Part shown: positions 1 to 9,417 of the stretch, piece by piece | Position numbering within the stretch: position 1 is the first letter of the stretch | How the letters are laid out: each line of letters begins with the position of its first letter | From: Cyclobacteriaceae bacterium | GTDB lineage: Bacteria > Bacteroidota > Bacteroidia > Cytophagales > Cyclobacteriaceae | Direction of reading: 5' to 3' | Length of the DNA stretch: 64,000 nucleotides | NCBI GenBank assembly: GCA_016787605.1 | Contig: JAEUUE010000045.1 | Span: forward strand, 38,665-102,664 | Translations under genes and position numbers: made by a program | The notes under the pieces: model-generated | What the model saw: only the letters and a program-made list of their open reading frames with translations | Told to the model about the DNA's origin: nothing | Databases searched by the model: none

Positions 1-2582
1 TTGGTCGCCGGGTCAGCCGCAGGGGGAAGGGTAGCGTCGAACAGGGTGAAGATCGCGGGCTGACCGGCACAAGCGTTCTCCACCTGCAATGTCAGCGTGG
101 GGGGCACCGGCACATTCACACTCCGACTTAGTGTATGGGTGCATCCATTGGTGGAGGTAACCGTAAGCGTCGCTGTGTAGTTGCCTGCCGCGGTGTAGGT
201 GTACGTTGGATTGGGACTTGTAAACGTGCTGCCTCCGATTTGCCAAATCCTGGACTGCACGCCTCCGGTGGAAACATCCGAGAACTGGGTCGCCGTGCCC
301 ACACAGGCAGGACCCAGCACAAAGTTGGCCACGGGAGAGGCAAGAATAGTGACGGGTTGGATGACGGTATTGCTGCACCCGGCGTCGGAGGTTGCGGTAA
401 GAGAAACGGAAAATGTGCTCGCGGAGGTGTAGGTAAATGATGGCTGTTGTGCAGATGAGGTGGTCGACGACGGGTCGTCAAAACTCCAGAGCCAATCGCT
501 GACGTTGCTGTCGGTAAGTGGAGGGGTCAGGTTCTGGAAAAGTGTAGGACTGTTGCTGCAGGAAAACGGTGGTGCGGCCACCGAGAAGGCGGGCTGAGGC
601 AAAGAGAAGATGGTGATGTCCTGGGTTGCCGAATTGTTGCATCCGGCCGCATTGCTGGCCGTGAGCGTCACGGAATAAGTTCCTGGTGCCGTGTAGGCGT
701 GTGCGGGCTGCTGCTGGGTGGAGGCCGGGGAGCCGTCGCCGAAGTTCCAGGAATAACCGGCATCGGCACCGGAGGTGGTATTGATAAAAGGAACTGCGTT
801 CTCCGCGCAATCATCGGCCGCCGAGAAACTCACCAGAGGGCCTGTCACAACCGTGGGGATAGTCTTCACCATCTCGTTATCACAACCGGGTATGCTGGCC
901 CTAAGGCGGATTTCATGCAAAACCGGATTGGCAAGCGTTATGCTCAGGTTTTGTTGCGTCCCCACCAAATTTCCATTGACCCGCCATTCCCAGGCAGGGT
1001 TAGACGCGGGATTGAAAACCGAAGAATTCAAGAATGTATACTCCTCATTGGTGCATACCGGCGCGGCAGCCGGGAGACTAAAGTCAGGGACGGGCGGAGA
1101 AAATATAGTTATGGAATTGGAGGCAGTATTGGTGCAGCCGTTTGATGCGGTGACAAGGAGTCGGGAGATATAAGTACCCGGTGATCCATACGTATGCGCG
1201 AGGTTTGAAGCCCCGGAGACCTGGCCATCGCCAAAATCCCAGGCATATCCCACCAGGTTCCCCGATGTATTGATAGAGTTGAATTGGACAGGGGCGGCCG
1301 CACACGTTCCTGTCGTGCTGAATGAAATGTCAGGCGCGGGGCTGGCATTGACAGAAATTGATCGGCTCCTGACGCCAACAACCTCCCCGGCTTGGTTCTC
1401 GAGAGCGATTTGGTAGGTGCCGGCAGTCGAATAAGTCACCACCGGGTCAGATCCCGTGAAGGCGGCGGGTGACGCGGAGCAGTTCATGGTATAGTTGATC
1501 CGAAAACACTGCCCGCTGGACTGACTAATCCCCAGGATCGTCCACGTGGAATTTTCCTTCACCAGGCTAAGGGCGTACATGCCTGAAGGCAGCACGCCGC
1601 TCAGGGCGCCTTCACCTGAAATAACCGGCATCGCCGTGATGTCTGCGCCAAATGATCCCTTGGTAAATGAGCCATCGAGCGCCAATGCAAAAAAGAAATA
1701 GTTCTCCCCTTCACGGGCTACCCGAATACGACCCGGGTTCGACGCGCTCAAGGTGGCCAGCTGGGTAATTGTGGGGACGGCAAAGAGGGAAGTACCGAAG
1801 TCGAATCGATAGATATTCGCATTCCCGAAGCTGGCGGCTAATCCGAACCAGTTCCCGCAGACGTTCACCAGGTCGATATCGCCCAGGTTATTCGGGTTAG
1901 GCACAGCCGCGGATCGCAAAACATCCGTGACAGGATTTGGCGCTGCAATTCCCAACCCCAGTCGAATGAGGGCCACTTGGTTGGTGGCCTCTGTCACCGC
2001 TGCTACATAGCCATGTACCGCATCGCGTCCCACGGCCAGGCCCGAGTTCACATATCCGATGCCACTGATCAGGACGGTGGCCCCCGGCACGTTGCCCAAT
2101 GCCGATCCGAAGGAAAGTTTCAGCAAGGAGCCGCCGGTGTTGTGGAGCAGTCCGTACCACTGGCCCCCTTCCCTGACCAAACGGATCTGACCCGGTTGAT
2201 CAAGCGCTCCACCGAGAGATCCGAGGTTTGTAATGGAGGTAGGGCTGGACTCAAGACCATTGTCGAATTCCAGGCGATAAAGAAGATTGCTGAAGGTTCC
2301 TGTGACAAATGCATACCACTTGCCATCAAAGGCAAAATCAATCCCGGGCCGCCCGTTGACGCCTGGCAGGCTCCAACCCGAAACCGCGGAAGGGGTAGCG
2401 CTAAAATCACCGGAACAAAAGTCCCAGGAATAACTTCCGGGACCCGAGACATTGACAGGGAGAAGTTGCTCATTAAGGCAAGCGCTGGCCGCGAGGTTGA
2501 AATCCGTAGCTGGGCATTGTGCCACGGCGGGGGTAAGAATACCTCCGGCGCAAACCCAGGCCATGATGAAAGCCCATCTCAT
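1..2582 (-). CDS. Secreted beta-propeller/PKD-repeat surface protein (C-terminus outside window)
   Basis: About 860 residues are visible, and the frame stays open to the left edge, so the C-terminus is missing. I chose the ATG at 2582 because it opens a clear signal peptide (MRWAFIMAW... ending PAVA) before a mature start QCPAT. Next comes a WDFCSGDF motif, then a stretch of several hundred residues with repeats of the form FGTSL...PTITQL...PGRIRVAREG, which looks like a beta-propeller. After it come at least four PKD-like domains, with cores such as YAWDFGDG (near 1240), YSWNFGDG (near 750) and WLWSFDD (near 500). Multi-PKD proteins of this shape in Cytophagales usually end in a gliding/type IX-secretion sorting domain. 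That end is not visible here, so cell-surface export is inference. It is probably an adhesin or matrix protein. Confidence 0.85.
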   Translation of the reverse strand, partial: MRWAFIMAWVCAGGILTPAVAQCPATDFNLAASACLNEQLLPVNVSGPGSYSWDFCSGDFSATPSAVSGWSLPGVNGRPGIDFAFDGKWYAFVTGTFSNLLYRLEFDNGLESSPTSITNLGSLGGALDQPGQIRLVREGGQWYGLLHNTGGSLLKLSFGSALGNVPGATVLISGIGYVNSGLAVGRDAVHGYVAAVTEATNQVALIRLGLGIAAPNPVTDVLRSAAVPNPNNLGDIDLVNVCGNWFGLAASFGNANIYRFDFGTSLFAVPTITQLATLSASNPGRIRVAREGENYFFFALALDGSFTKGSFGADITAMPVISGEGALSGVLPSGMYALSLVKENSTWTILGISQSSGQCFRINYTMNCSASPAAFTGSDPVVTYSTAGTYQIALENQAGEVVGVRSRSISVNASPAPDISFSTTGTCAAAPVQFNSINTSGNLVGYAWDFGDGQVSGASNLAHTYGSPGTYISRLLVTASNGCTNTASNSITIFSPPVPDFSLPAAAPVCTNEEYTFLNSSVFNPASNPAWEWRVNGNLVGTQQNLSITLANPVLHEIRLRASIPGCDNEMVKTIPTVVTGPLVSFSAADDCAENAVPFINTTSGADAGYSWNFGDGSPASTQQQPAHAYTAPGTYSVTLTASNAAGCNNSATQDITIFSLPQPAFSVAAPPFSCSNSPTLFQNLTPPLTDSNVSDWLWSFDDPSSTTSSAQQPSFTYTSASTFSVSLTATSDAGCSNTVIQPVTILASPVANFVLGPACVGTATQFSDVSTGGVQSRIWQIGGSTFTSPNPTYTYTAAGNYTATLTVTSTNGCTHTLSRSVNVPVPPTLTLQVENACAGQPAIFTLFDATLPPAADPAT

Positions 2583-2599
2583 GCTCGTCGGCAATCCGT

Positions 2600-3523
2600 C
2601 TATTTTGTTTTTGCCTCCAGGATCATCTTTATCCCCGCCTCCAGGGGCAGAAGATCCCTTTTCAGAATGGCCTTCATTTTGGAGGCATCAGGCTTCCGTC
2701 GGGTCATGTCTCCCTCCTTCAACGGAGGCAGAAACTCAATCGTTGACTGGGATCCCGTGAGCCTGATGATTAATTCGGCCAACTCCAGGATAGTAACATC
2801 CTTTTCGCTCCCAATGTTGATCACTTCATTGATCATCAGGTTATCTTCCAGGATGCGGAGCGTGCAATCGGTATTGTCCGTGATGAAGCAGAAGGTACGG
2901 GTCTGACCTCCGTTACCATAAACCGGGATAGGCTCGTTGGCACGGGCGAGACGAATAAACTTGGAAATCACAAAATCGGTGCTCTGCTTGGGGCCGTAGG
3001 TGTTGAAGAACCGAAAGATGGTATAGTTCAGTCCGTATTCCTTTTGAAAGGAGCGGCAATAGGACTCTCCTACGTTCTTGACCACCGCATAGGGCAACCT
3101 GGAATTCAACGGCGTACGCTCCTCGTGCTGCGGCAGCTCCACCGGTTCCCCATAAACTTCGGACGAGCTGGAGAAGAAGACGCGCCTCACTCCCGTGTTT
3201 TTGCTCAACTGGAGGATGTTGCGTATGCCCTCTATGTCGTTCAGCACCATCACAGGATTATCGATGGTGCGCTTCACGCCGACCACAGCCGCATAATGAA
3301 AGACATAATCGAAGGCATGGCTGGTCATTACAGCGGCGATTTCCTCATAGCGGTTTACATCGCAAGCCACAAACTTGCACCGGGGGTGTTTGGGCACTTT
3401 CCAGGCTTCCCCGGTAAGCAGGTTATCGACAAGTGTTACCGAATACCCGTCGTCGAGCAATAGTCGGTCGGCCAGCGAACTGCCGATGAAGCCGGCGCCG
3501 CCGGTGATGAGCACGTGGGTCAT
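2600..3523 (-). CDS. NAD-dependent sugar epimerase/dehydratase (extended SDR)
   Basis: 307 aa. The N-terminal Rossmann motif GGAGFIG is at residues 8-14. The SDR catalytic set follows: SSSSEVYG at 118-125 and YAVVK with Tyr145 and Lys149. The C-terminal substrate part contains RTFCFITD. The overall form is closest to UDP-glucuronate decarboxylase, UDP-glucuronate epimerase or dTDP-glucose-type enzymes acting on a nucleotide sugar in the cytoplasm. The exact substrate cannot be read from sequence. It is the last enzyme gene of the minus-strand polysaccharide operon, 45 bases after the preceding glycosyltransferase, and probably supplies one of its sugar donors. Confidence 0.88.
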   Translation of the reverse strand: MTHVLITGGAGFIGSSLADRLLLDDGYSVTLVDNLLTGEAWKVPKHPRCKFVACDVNRYEEIAAVMTSHAFDYVFHYAAVVGVKRTIDNPVMVLNDIEGIRNILQLSKNTGVRRVFFSSSSEVYGEPVELPQHEERTPLNSRLPYAVVKNVGESYCRSFQKEYGLNYTIFRFFNTYGPKQSTDFVISKFIRLARANEPIPVYGNGGQTRTFCFITDNTDCTLRILEDNLMINEVINIGSEKDVTILELAELIIRLTGSQSTIEFLPPLKEGDMTRRKPDASKMKAILKRDLLPLEAGIKMILEAKTK

Positions 3524-3568
3524 GCAAGGAGCATTGTAAGAAGGTAAAATTAGGAAAGTCAGACGACT

Positions 3569-4786
3569 TCACTGGCCATACACGGAGGCGTAGACCTTAT
3601 CGGCTATGCTGAAGGAACGGTAACGAATGGCCAGCTGCCGAACTTTGCCCTGCAGTTCTTCCCGGGGGACATTCAGCAACTCGTCCAGTACGTCAAGGGA
3701 TTGCCGGTAGCCCGCGGAATCAAGCGTCTCCCAGACAGCTCCCAGTCGCTCCCGCTTGATAATCGCCGAATCATCGGATATGTCGGGAGGTATGACTACC
3801 GGAAGTCCCATGGCCCAATACTCTCCATCCTTGATCGGGGTGCAATACCGCTTGGTCGGCACCGGTTTCACGGGTGTCAGGGCAAAATCGGCCAGCGCCA
3901 GGTAACGAGGAACCTCCGCATGAGCTACAAAACGCGTAACGACGACCGAACGATCCAGTTGTGCCCCCGCACAAAACTCCGCAATTTCCTTTTCCGAGTG
4001 ATTCGTCAACAAGAGCGCCCGGAAGTTGTCACCCCACCGTTGGTGTGCCTCTTTGAAAAACGCAAAGACTTCCCGGTCCAGGTAGATTCCCCCGAACTTG
4101 CCCGCGTACACAGCCACCCGTCTTCCTTCCAGTCCCAGTTCCCTGAGAAGGTCGGCATCTTTTTCCGGCTTTGGCTGGAACCTTTCCAGGTCCACACAGG
4201 CCGGCTTAATTAATAGCCCCTCCAGGATAACCCCATATTTTTCACTGGCATAATCTTTCATCCCCCCATTGGCCGCGATAATGGCTGATGCCCGACGCGT
4301 CTGCCGTTTCTCGAGGGCAAAAAGTATTCGGAAGGCGAGCCCATTCCTCCTCCATGTTCCATTCTCTACCATGGCCTCGGCATGAGGTTCATAGCTGTCC
4401 AGCACCAGTTGCACTCCCGTTAAGAGGGAGAGGAAGTAGCCCAACGCTCCGGCTGGTGTAGCCCAACAGTGAATCGCGGAGACCCGGTCCTTTTTTATTC
4501 TCCGGAACAACCCGAACAACAGCCGCGGAAGATGCATGATCGCCCTCCACCCAAACGGATAGTAAGTGCCCGGGATCCACTCAATGCCTTCCGCCGCAAG
4601 GGACGATGCCGATGAGTTCATTGTGGTCGAGCCCGATCCGGGCCGCTCCAGCGTGAGCAAGCTCACCCTGCTGCCTGGCGGCAGATGCTTCCTCATGATC
4701 CGGAGATACGGCAACGTGTAGGCCTGGATCAGCGCATCCGGGAGCGACCAGTAAGTAAGTACGAGGATATGGGCCGGCGCTCTCAT
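3569..4786 (-). CDS. Glycosyltransferase, GT4-like (GT-B fold)
   Basis: 405 aa from the ATG at 4786. A longer frame reaches 4879 but would overlap the previous gene by 97 bases; the ATG at 4786 forms an ATGA overlap with that gene's TGA, the same coupling seen elsewhere in this operon. The N-terminal half has the ILVLTYWSLPDALIQ opening of a GT-B enzyme. The C-terminal half has the donor-binding stretch PTKRYC...DGEYWAMGLPVV at about 320-341, followed by a glycine/proline-rich GT4-like region. It probably transfers a sugar from an NDP donor onto the growing lipid-linked surface glycan at the inner membrane. Donor and linkage are unknown. Confidence 0.85.
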   Translation of the reverse strand: MRAPAHILVLTYWSLPDALIQAYTLPYLRIMRKHLPPGSRVSLLTLERPGSGSTTMNSSASSLAAEGIEWIPGTYYPFGWRAIMHLPRLLFGLFRRIKKDRVSAIHCWATPAGALGYFLSLLTGVQLVLDSYEPHAEAMVENGTWRRNGLAFRILFALEKRQTRRASAIIAANGGMKDYASEKYGVILEGLLIKPACVDLERFQPKPEKDADLLRELGLEGRRVAVYAGKFGGIYLDREVFAFFKEAHQRWGDNFRALLLTNHSEKEIAEFCAGAQLDRSVVVTRFVAHAEVPRYLALADFALTPVKPVPTKRYCTPIKDGEYWAMGLPVVIPPDISDDSAIIKRERLGAVWETLDSAGYRQSLDVLDELLNVPREELQGKVRQLAIRYRSFSIADKVYASVYGQ

Positions 4787-5670
4787 TTTATTCCCAACAG
4801 CATCAGGAGTATAACCATAGTCCGTCGACGAAACAGTTCCAGGGGACAAGCCCGAAGGCCTTTCCCCAGGTGGCGCCATGAAGCGACACGCGGTGCACCG
4901 GCCATCCGCAGGTGCAAAGCCGCATACGTGTGCGCGCTGGCCACTATCCGACTTATCCGATTTCCAAAATAGGCCCGGTTGCCTTCATCGCCTGTGGCGT
5001 ATTGGATGAGAAGGTCCACCTTCCTCTCGATAGCTTCTCTGCTTCCCGCCACCACGCTCCGCTGATCATGATCCCTGACCGTGGAAGTAACGAGGGCAAC
5101 ATGATGGAAAGTGAAACGGGAACACAACCGGATCCACAATTCCCAATCTTCTAACGACGACAGACTACGGTCTTCATTAAAACCGTGTTTTTGCAACACC
5201 TCTCTTTTGGCAAAAACCCCATTACAGCTTAACACATTTCCACCCACAATCTGCCGGTTGATGGAATCGACTGACTTCACTACCCGAAGCACTTTGCCGT
5301 TGGGGTCTTTTACATCGTATCCGAAGTGACAAACTTCAATGGACTTGCCGGAGAGAAAGTCAAAGGCGGCTTGCAGATGGTTCGGGTAAAATTCATCGTC
5401 TGAGTCCAGGAAGTTGACATACCGTCCGTTGGCCTGGGCAACTCCATAATTTCGTGCGGCGGCCCGCTCGCCATTGTCCTTGTAATAGTACCTGATCCTT
5501 GGGTCAGTCATTTCACGCACTACGCTTGCCGTATCGTCTTTGCTCCCATCGTCGACCACTACCACCTCAAAATCCGTGAACGTTTGCGCCAGCACCGAAT
5601 CCAGGGCTACCCGGATGGAGTGCGCCCGGTTATAAGTGGGAATGACTACCGTGAAGAATGGGTCAGGCAT
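4783..5670 (-). CDS. Family 2 glycosyltransferase (GT-A fold)
   Basis: 295 aa. It shows the standard GT2 start FFTVVIPTYNRAHS, the nucleotide-binding VVDDGS at 38-43, and a DSDD (DXD-type) metal site at 89-92. There is no C-terminal membrane anchor, as expected for a peripheral inner-membrane enzyme adding one sugar to a lipid-linked glycan. Its TGA overlaps the ATG of the next gene (ATGA), and its start overlaps the previous gene by 8 bases, so the three glycosyltransferases are probably translated from one message. The C-terminal tail, arginine-rich then hydrophobic (RRRTMVILLMLLG), may help membrane contact. Confidence 0.88.
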   Translation of the reverse strand: MPDPFFTVVIPTYNRAHSIRVALDSVLAQTFTDFEVVVVDDGSKDDTASVVREMTDPRIRYYYKDNGERAAARNYGVAQANGRYVNFLDSDDEFYPNHLQAAFDFLSGKSIEVCHFGYDVKDPNGKVLRVVKSVDSINRQIVGGNVLSCNGVFAKREVLQKHGFNEDRSLSSLEDWELWIRLCSRFTFHHVALVTSTVRDHDQRSVVAGSREAIERKVDLLIQYATGDEGNRAYFGNRISRIVASAHTYAALHLRMAGAPRVASWRHLGKGLRACPLELFRRRTMVILLMLLGIK

Positions 5671-6778
5671 TGTATAGCTTCTTGAGTGCCGCTACCATGG
5701 TATCTATCGGAAATCGCGAAAGTACATCCGCCTGTGCATTCAAGGCGAGCGTTTGACGAAAATCAGGCTTCTTCCACAGATCCTCCAGCGCGGCCGCCAC
5801 CGACTGGCTGTCACAAAACGGTACCAGGATCCCGTTCTTGCCAGAGACCATGATTTCCCCGGCCACCCCGGAAGGCGTGCCAACCACCGGAATCCCTGAG
5901 GCCATCGCCTCCACATACACCTGGCCAAAGGCCTCCACATAGGGGTCAATCGGGGTATGCACGAGGAGGTCAAACAGCCGGTACAACGCCAGGATGTCCT
6001 CTTCAAAAGGAATGCACACGACGGATCCCGGCACAAAATCAGTCAACAACTTATCCACCGAACGTTGATAGGGACCGTTCGCATTGGCCAGGATTACTAT
6101 AGCCTCCGGATGATTCCGCTGAAAAGCTGCGAGGGCGGGCAAAGCATACTGAAGCCCCTTCCACTCGATGAGCCGTGACACCAATCCAATGACAGGTCGG
6201 CCCATCGGAATATTCCATTTTTTACGCAAGGCCTCCACGCGCCCGGTGGTGACTTGTCCGAATACCTGGAAATCAAACCCGTGAGGAATACGGGTGACCT
6301 TGGATCCGGATACTCCTTCGAGCTCAAGGAGGGCGTAGTCGGTGGCCTGGCTCACCGAGACGATGTCCGTAGCAAAACCATTGCTCCATCGGTCAAACTT
6401 GATCCCCGAAGGGTAGTACCGATGATGAAGGGTGCTGTTGTGCCGTGTGTAAATCCGCCTTCGGATCCGCGCAAGCCAGGCGGCTGGCAACGCCAGGCGT
6501 TGTGCATCAAACAGATGAACATGGACCACATCAGGCCGGCGGAAAAGAAAGATGATCAACAGGCGCAAGAACGAAGGAAGAAAATCCATTTTGCCCCGAA
6601 GGGTGATCCGTTCAACAGGGATGCCTTGCTCCCGCAAAAAAGTTTCCATAGAGGAGACTCCCGGGTTGAGTAGAATCACCTTTAGGTCATATTCCCGGGC
6701 CAGGCGAGGGAAGAGCCATTCGAAAGCCAAAGACTTCTCGACGGCGGAAAGGACATGGATTACCTGACGCATGGCCAT
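5663..6778 (-). CDS. Family 4 glycosyltransferase (GT-B fold)
   Basis: 371 aa. It has the GT4 layout: an N-terminal acceptor domain (IHVLSAVEKSLAFEWLFPRLA), a linker, and a donor-binding domain with the EX7E signature at Glu272 and Glu280 inside EAFGQVYVEAMASGIPVV. Two in-frame ATGs lie at 6778 and 6772, and either could be the start; the first follows the upstream stop codon by two bases. It sits in the centre of the polysaccharide operon and overlaps the following GT2 by 8 bases. Retaining sugar transfer to a lipid-linked intermediate is the family expectation. Confidence 0.88.
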   Translation of the reverse strand: MAMRQVIHVLSAVEKSLAFEWLFPRLAREYDLKVILLNPGVSSMETFLREQGIPVERITLRGKMDFLPSFLRLLIIFLFRRPDVVHVHLFDAQRLALPAAWLARIRRRIYTRHNSTLHHRYYPSGIKFDRWSNGFATDIVSVSQATDYALLELEGVSGSKVTRIPHGFDFQVFGQVTTGRVEALRKKWNIPMGRPVIGLVSRLIEWKGLQYALPALAAFQRNHPEAIVILANANGPYQRSVDKLLTDFVPGSVVCIPFEEDILALYRLFDLLVHTPIDPYVEAFGQVYVEAMASGIPVVGTPSGVAGEIMVSGKNGILVPFCDSQSVAAALEDLWKKPDFRQTLALNAQADVLSRFPIDTMVAALKKLYNA

Positions 6779-6780
6779 GA

Positions 6781-7632
6781 CTATTGGGCGACAATGTCAG
6801 TATGGCAATTTGCGAAGGACTGGCCCGATCGAACCGTCGCGCCGGTTACCGCATCCGTAATCGAATAGCCAAGGGCTTCAAGAAACTTTACGAGGTTCTC
6901 GGCTGAGTCGCCCTGATCACGGAGGTTGTTGTCATCTAACTCAACAAACAAAGAGGGCTTGAATTCCAGCAGCGTTCTCTCAGCCCCACGGAGTACATGA
7001 AGCTCAAAGCCCTCCACATCGATCTTGATTAGATTAACAGGACCCACATGCAGTTCGGCGAGATAGTGGTCAAGTGTGGTCACTTGTATGACATGACCTT
7101 CTGAAAGGCTGCGGCGTACCCGTGCGCCGCCCAAATTGGACAAGACTTGAACACCGAGCACTAGTTTTTCGTCATTGTCACCAAGACCCACGGGGTTTAT
7201 TCGGATGTTGCTAAACTTATTGAGCGCTATGTTTCGGCTTAATTTTTCAAATGTGACGCCATTTGGCTCAAAGGAATGAACAAATCCTGAGGGGCCCACC
7301 AACTTAGCCAAGCTCATTGTAGTTTCTCCAATATTGGCCCCGACATCTACCACGATCGAACCTGGCTTGGCTAAGTTATAGAGTATATGCCGGGGCTCAA
7401 CCAAGATTCCCCAAAAGACAAGCCACTCCATATAGTCACTCAAGTCAAGCTCATACTGAATTCCATTTCGTTTTACTGTCCGAAGGCTAGGCACTGAATA
7501 TGCAGTATTGATGGGTGGTAGCCTGGAATAAAAATGTCCGAGTGGCTTTTGTTGCGTGAGTCGCGCAAGCAGCCTTTCCATCAGAGGCAGCTTAAATAAC
7601 TCCTTTGGAAAGTCAATGAGTCGCTTCTTCAT
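6781..7632 (-). CDS. FkbM-family methyltransferase (first of two)
   Basis: 283 aa. The SAM-binding motif I VVDVGANIGE is at 94-103, the acidic motif FEPN at 121-124, and the FkbM hallmark LIKIDVEGFE at 201-210. FkbM enzymes are O-methyltransferases, and in surface-glycan loci they often methylate sugar hydroxyls. A second FkbM gene lies directly upstream, overlapping by 20 bases. The two proteins share only the family motifs and differ in the N-terminal region, so they are not a recent duplication. The DNA here is visibly richer in A+T than the operon around it. Confidence 0.88.
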   Translation of the reverse strand: MKKRLIDFPKELFKLPLMERLLARLTQQKPLGHFYSRLPPINTAYSVPSLRTVKRNGIQYELDLSDYMEWLVFWGILVEPRHILYNLAKPGSIVVDVGANIGETTMSLAKLVGPSGFVHSFEPNGVTFEKLSRNIALNKFSNIRINPVGLGDNDEKLVLGVQVLSNLGGARVRRSLSEGHVIQVTTLDHYLAELHVGPVNLIKIDVEGFELHVLRGAERTLLEFKPSLFVELDDNNLRDQGDSAENLVKFLEALGYSITDAVTGATVRSGQSFANCHTDIVAQ

Positions 7633-8503
7633 TCCAAAGATTGATTACATCCTGGGGGTTCCCAGCGTAAAGCAAATAATTTTGATTCAGATTGGGGGTG
7701 ATTGCCATAGTTAATCTGGGGCCCCTCAACTCATCAATTGAAAAAAATGCATAATTCAAATCCTTGAGAATACCCGCAATTCGGGTTGCTGCTTCCTGCG
7801 TCAACACTTCAACAAGCATGGAGGGCCGACTCTCGCGAATAAGGTTACGCGCCCCTTCCAAAACCTCGGGTTCGTGCGTTTCCACATCGATCTTCAGCAA
7901 CTCAACGGGTCCAAGCTTATGGGAATGGACATATTCATCCAATGTGGTCACGGAAATAGTGGTCGGGATCACCATACGGTCCGTTGGGTTAAGATTTTTG
8001 TTGATGGTCACGCTATAAACATGGTCTTCGGGAATATCATAAATCATACCAGCACCTGTAAAATTGGACACGCCAAGCCTCTCGGCCACGATGTCAAATC
8101 TATTTGCTTCGATATTTCGTCTCAATTTTCTATACACGCGCTCAACGGGCTCAAAAGCATAAATCTCAGCGTCTGGATTTACTGTTTTCGCAACAAGTGA
8201 GAATAGGCCTGTATTTGCACCCACGTCAATGATAATTCTGGATCTTGCAGATAACGCCACCCAAAGCCTCATGGACGCACCTTCCCATCCGTCCAAGCCC
8301 TTCCAAAAGACCTGGTTCTCCAATTGGTGTCCGTAATGGTACATCAGAAAAGAACGCTGTTCAATCGCCACGGTAAACCAATCACTGAAATATAGATGCC
8401 TGAAAACCCACTCAGGCGGTGAAAAATAGCGAACCACTGTAAATAACTGTCTCTTCAAAGGCAGAATGCGCAAAATGTGCTTGCCTAGCCTCTTCAACAT
8501 CAT
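7613..8503 (-). CDS. FkbM-family methyltransferase (second of two)
   Basis: 296 aa from the ATG at 8503; the longer frame to 8614 would overlap the upstream gene by 115 bases. At 8503 the start forms an ATGA overlap with the upstream TGA. Motifs are IIDVGANTGL at 91-100, FEPV at 117-120 and LLKIDVETHE at 202-211. An N-terminal extension of about 90 residues rich in aromatic and basic residues precedes the SAM domain. It is predicted to be a SAM-dependent O-methyltransferase acting on a glycan. Three hand-counted 60-base lines in this gene give about 40-45% G+C, below nearby housekeeping genes, which suggests acquisition by transfer. Confidence 0.87.
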   Translation of the reverse strand: MMLKRLGKHILRILPLKRQLFTVVRYFSPPEWVFRHLYFSDWFTVAIEQRSFLMYHYGHQLENQVFWKGLDGWEGASMRLWVALSARSRIIIDVGANTGLFSLVAKTVNPDAEIYAFEPVERVYRKLRRNIEANRFDIVAERLGVSNFTGAGMIYDIPEDHVYSVTINKNLNPTDRMVIPTTISVTTLDEYVHSHKLGPVELLKIDVETHEPEVLEGARNLIRESRPSMLVEVLTQEAATRIAGILKDLNYAFFSIDELRGPRLTMAITPNLNQNYLLYAGNPQDVINLWNEEATH

Positions 8504-9417
8504 TGCTCTTTGGTTGAGTAGCCCTCGAAGAAATAGATGGCAAGGAGAAGATTGGTCAAACGAAAATAGGCCCCATCCCATACTGGGAGATTCGGTATAG
8601 CCGACTGAACCCACAAGATGGCGGGCTTTATCCTGGAAAGAACTGACAAAGCAGCTCGTTTAGCGAGCGGATATTCTACCGCCAACTCCGGATACCCTAA
8701 TTCAATGGCTTTGGCAATCGTTTCGCCATTCCTCCTTTTCCGGGCAAAGAAACTCATCGGGTCAAGTCGGTCCTTTTCGTTGTGGTATATAGTCATTCTC
8801 TTGTCAAGGTAATAGCGGACGCCAAGTCTGCGGAGACGACTTACAAAGTCATAGTCTTCGGCGCCAGCATGAGGAAATCGCTCATCGTAGCCACCCACCA
8901 GCACGAACATGCTCTTGTTAATAGCAAAGAAATAACTGGCCCCGCCCTTCAACTCAAACACTTCATCGTCTCCCCATTCACCAGATAGCCAGCCACGCAA
9001 TGACGTAAAGCCATATCTGATCAGGTATCGACCGAAATGGTGATCCTTCATTGATTCCACAAGCTGTGGAGGGTAACTCCAGTCAAAAAGATAAACCCGG
9101 TTTGGCTCCTTTCGGGCATACTCCATCGCATTCAAGAGATGCTTCCGCTCGATCAGGAAATCATCGTCCATAAAAATCAAGCATTCCGATGCAGCAACCG
9201 AGGCGCCCATATTACGGGCCGAAGCCACGCCATTGCCAGGATTGTCAATGACTGCTATGGGAATGCCGCCTGCCTGCGGACGAGGTTTGGTGGTTTTTGA
9301 ATCATTCACTACGATAATCTCCACGTCAATACCCTCTGCCGCGTTGGACAAAGCGATCAACGTTTCATCTAAAACATGAAGCCTGTCCTTGGTGGGGATA
9401 ATAATGCTGGCCTGCAT
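8500..9417 (-). CDS. Family 2 glycosyltransferase
   Basis: 305 aa. The N-terminus SIIIPTKDRLHVL, VVNDS at 36-40 and MDDD at 83-86 mark a GT-A inverting glycosyltransferase. A later GGYDERFPHAGAEDYDF stretch is the usual ED-containing acceptor/catalytic motif of chain-extending GT2 enzymes. Its ATG shares one base with the stop of the methyltransferase gene upstream (TAATG). It belongs to the same AT-richer segment as the two FkbM genes. It likely adds one sugar to the exported polymer. Confidence 0.88.
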   Translation of the reverse strand: MQASIIIPTKDRLHVLDETLIALSNAAEGIDVEIIVVNDSKTTKPRPQAGGIPIAVIDNPGNGVASARNMGASVAASECLIFMDDDFLIERKHLLNAMEYARKEPNRVYLFDWSYPPQLVESMKDHHFGRYLIRYGFTSLRGWLSGEWGDDEVFELKGGASYFFAINKSMFVLVGGYDERFPHAGAEDYDFVSRLRRLGVRYYLDKRMTIYHNEKDRLDPMSFFARKRRNGETIAKAIELGYPELAVEYPLAKRAALSVLSRIKPAILWVQSAIPNLPVWDGAYFRLTNLLLAIYFFEGYSTKEQ

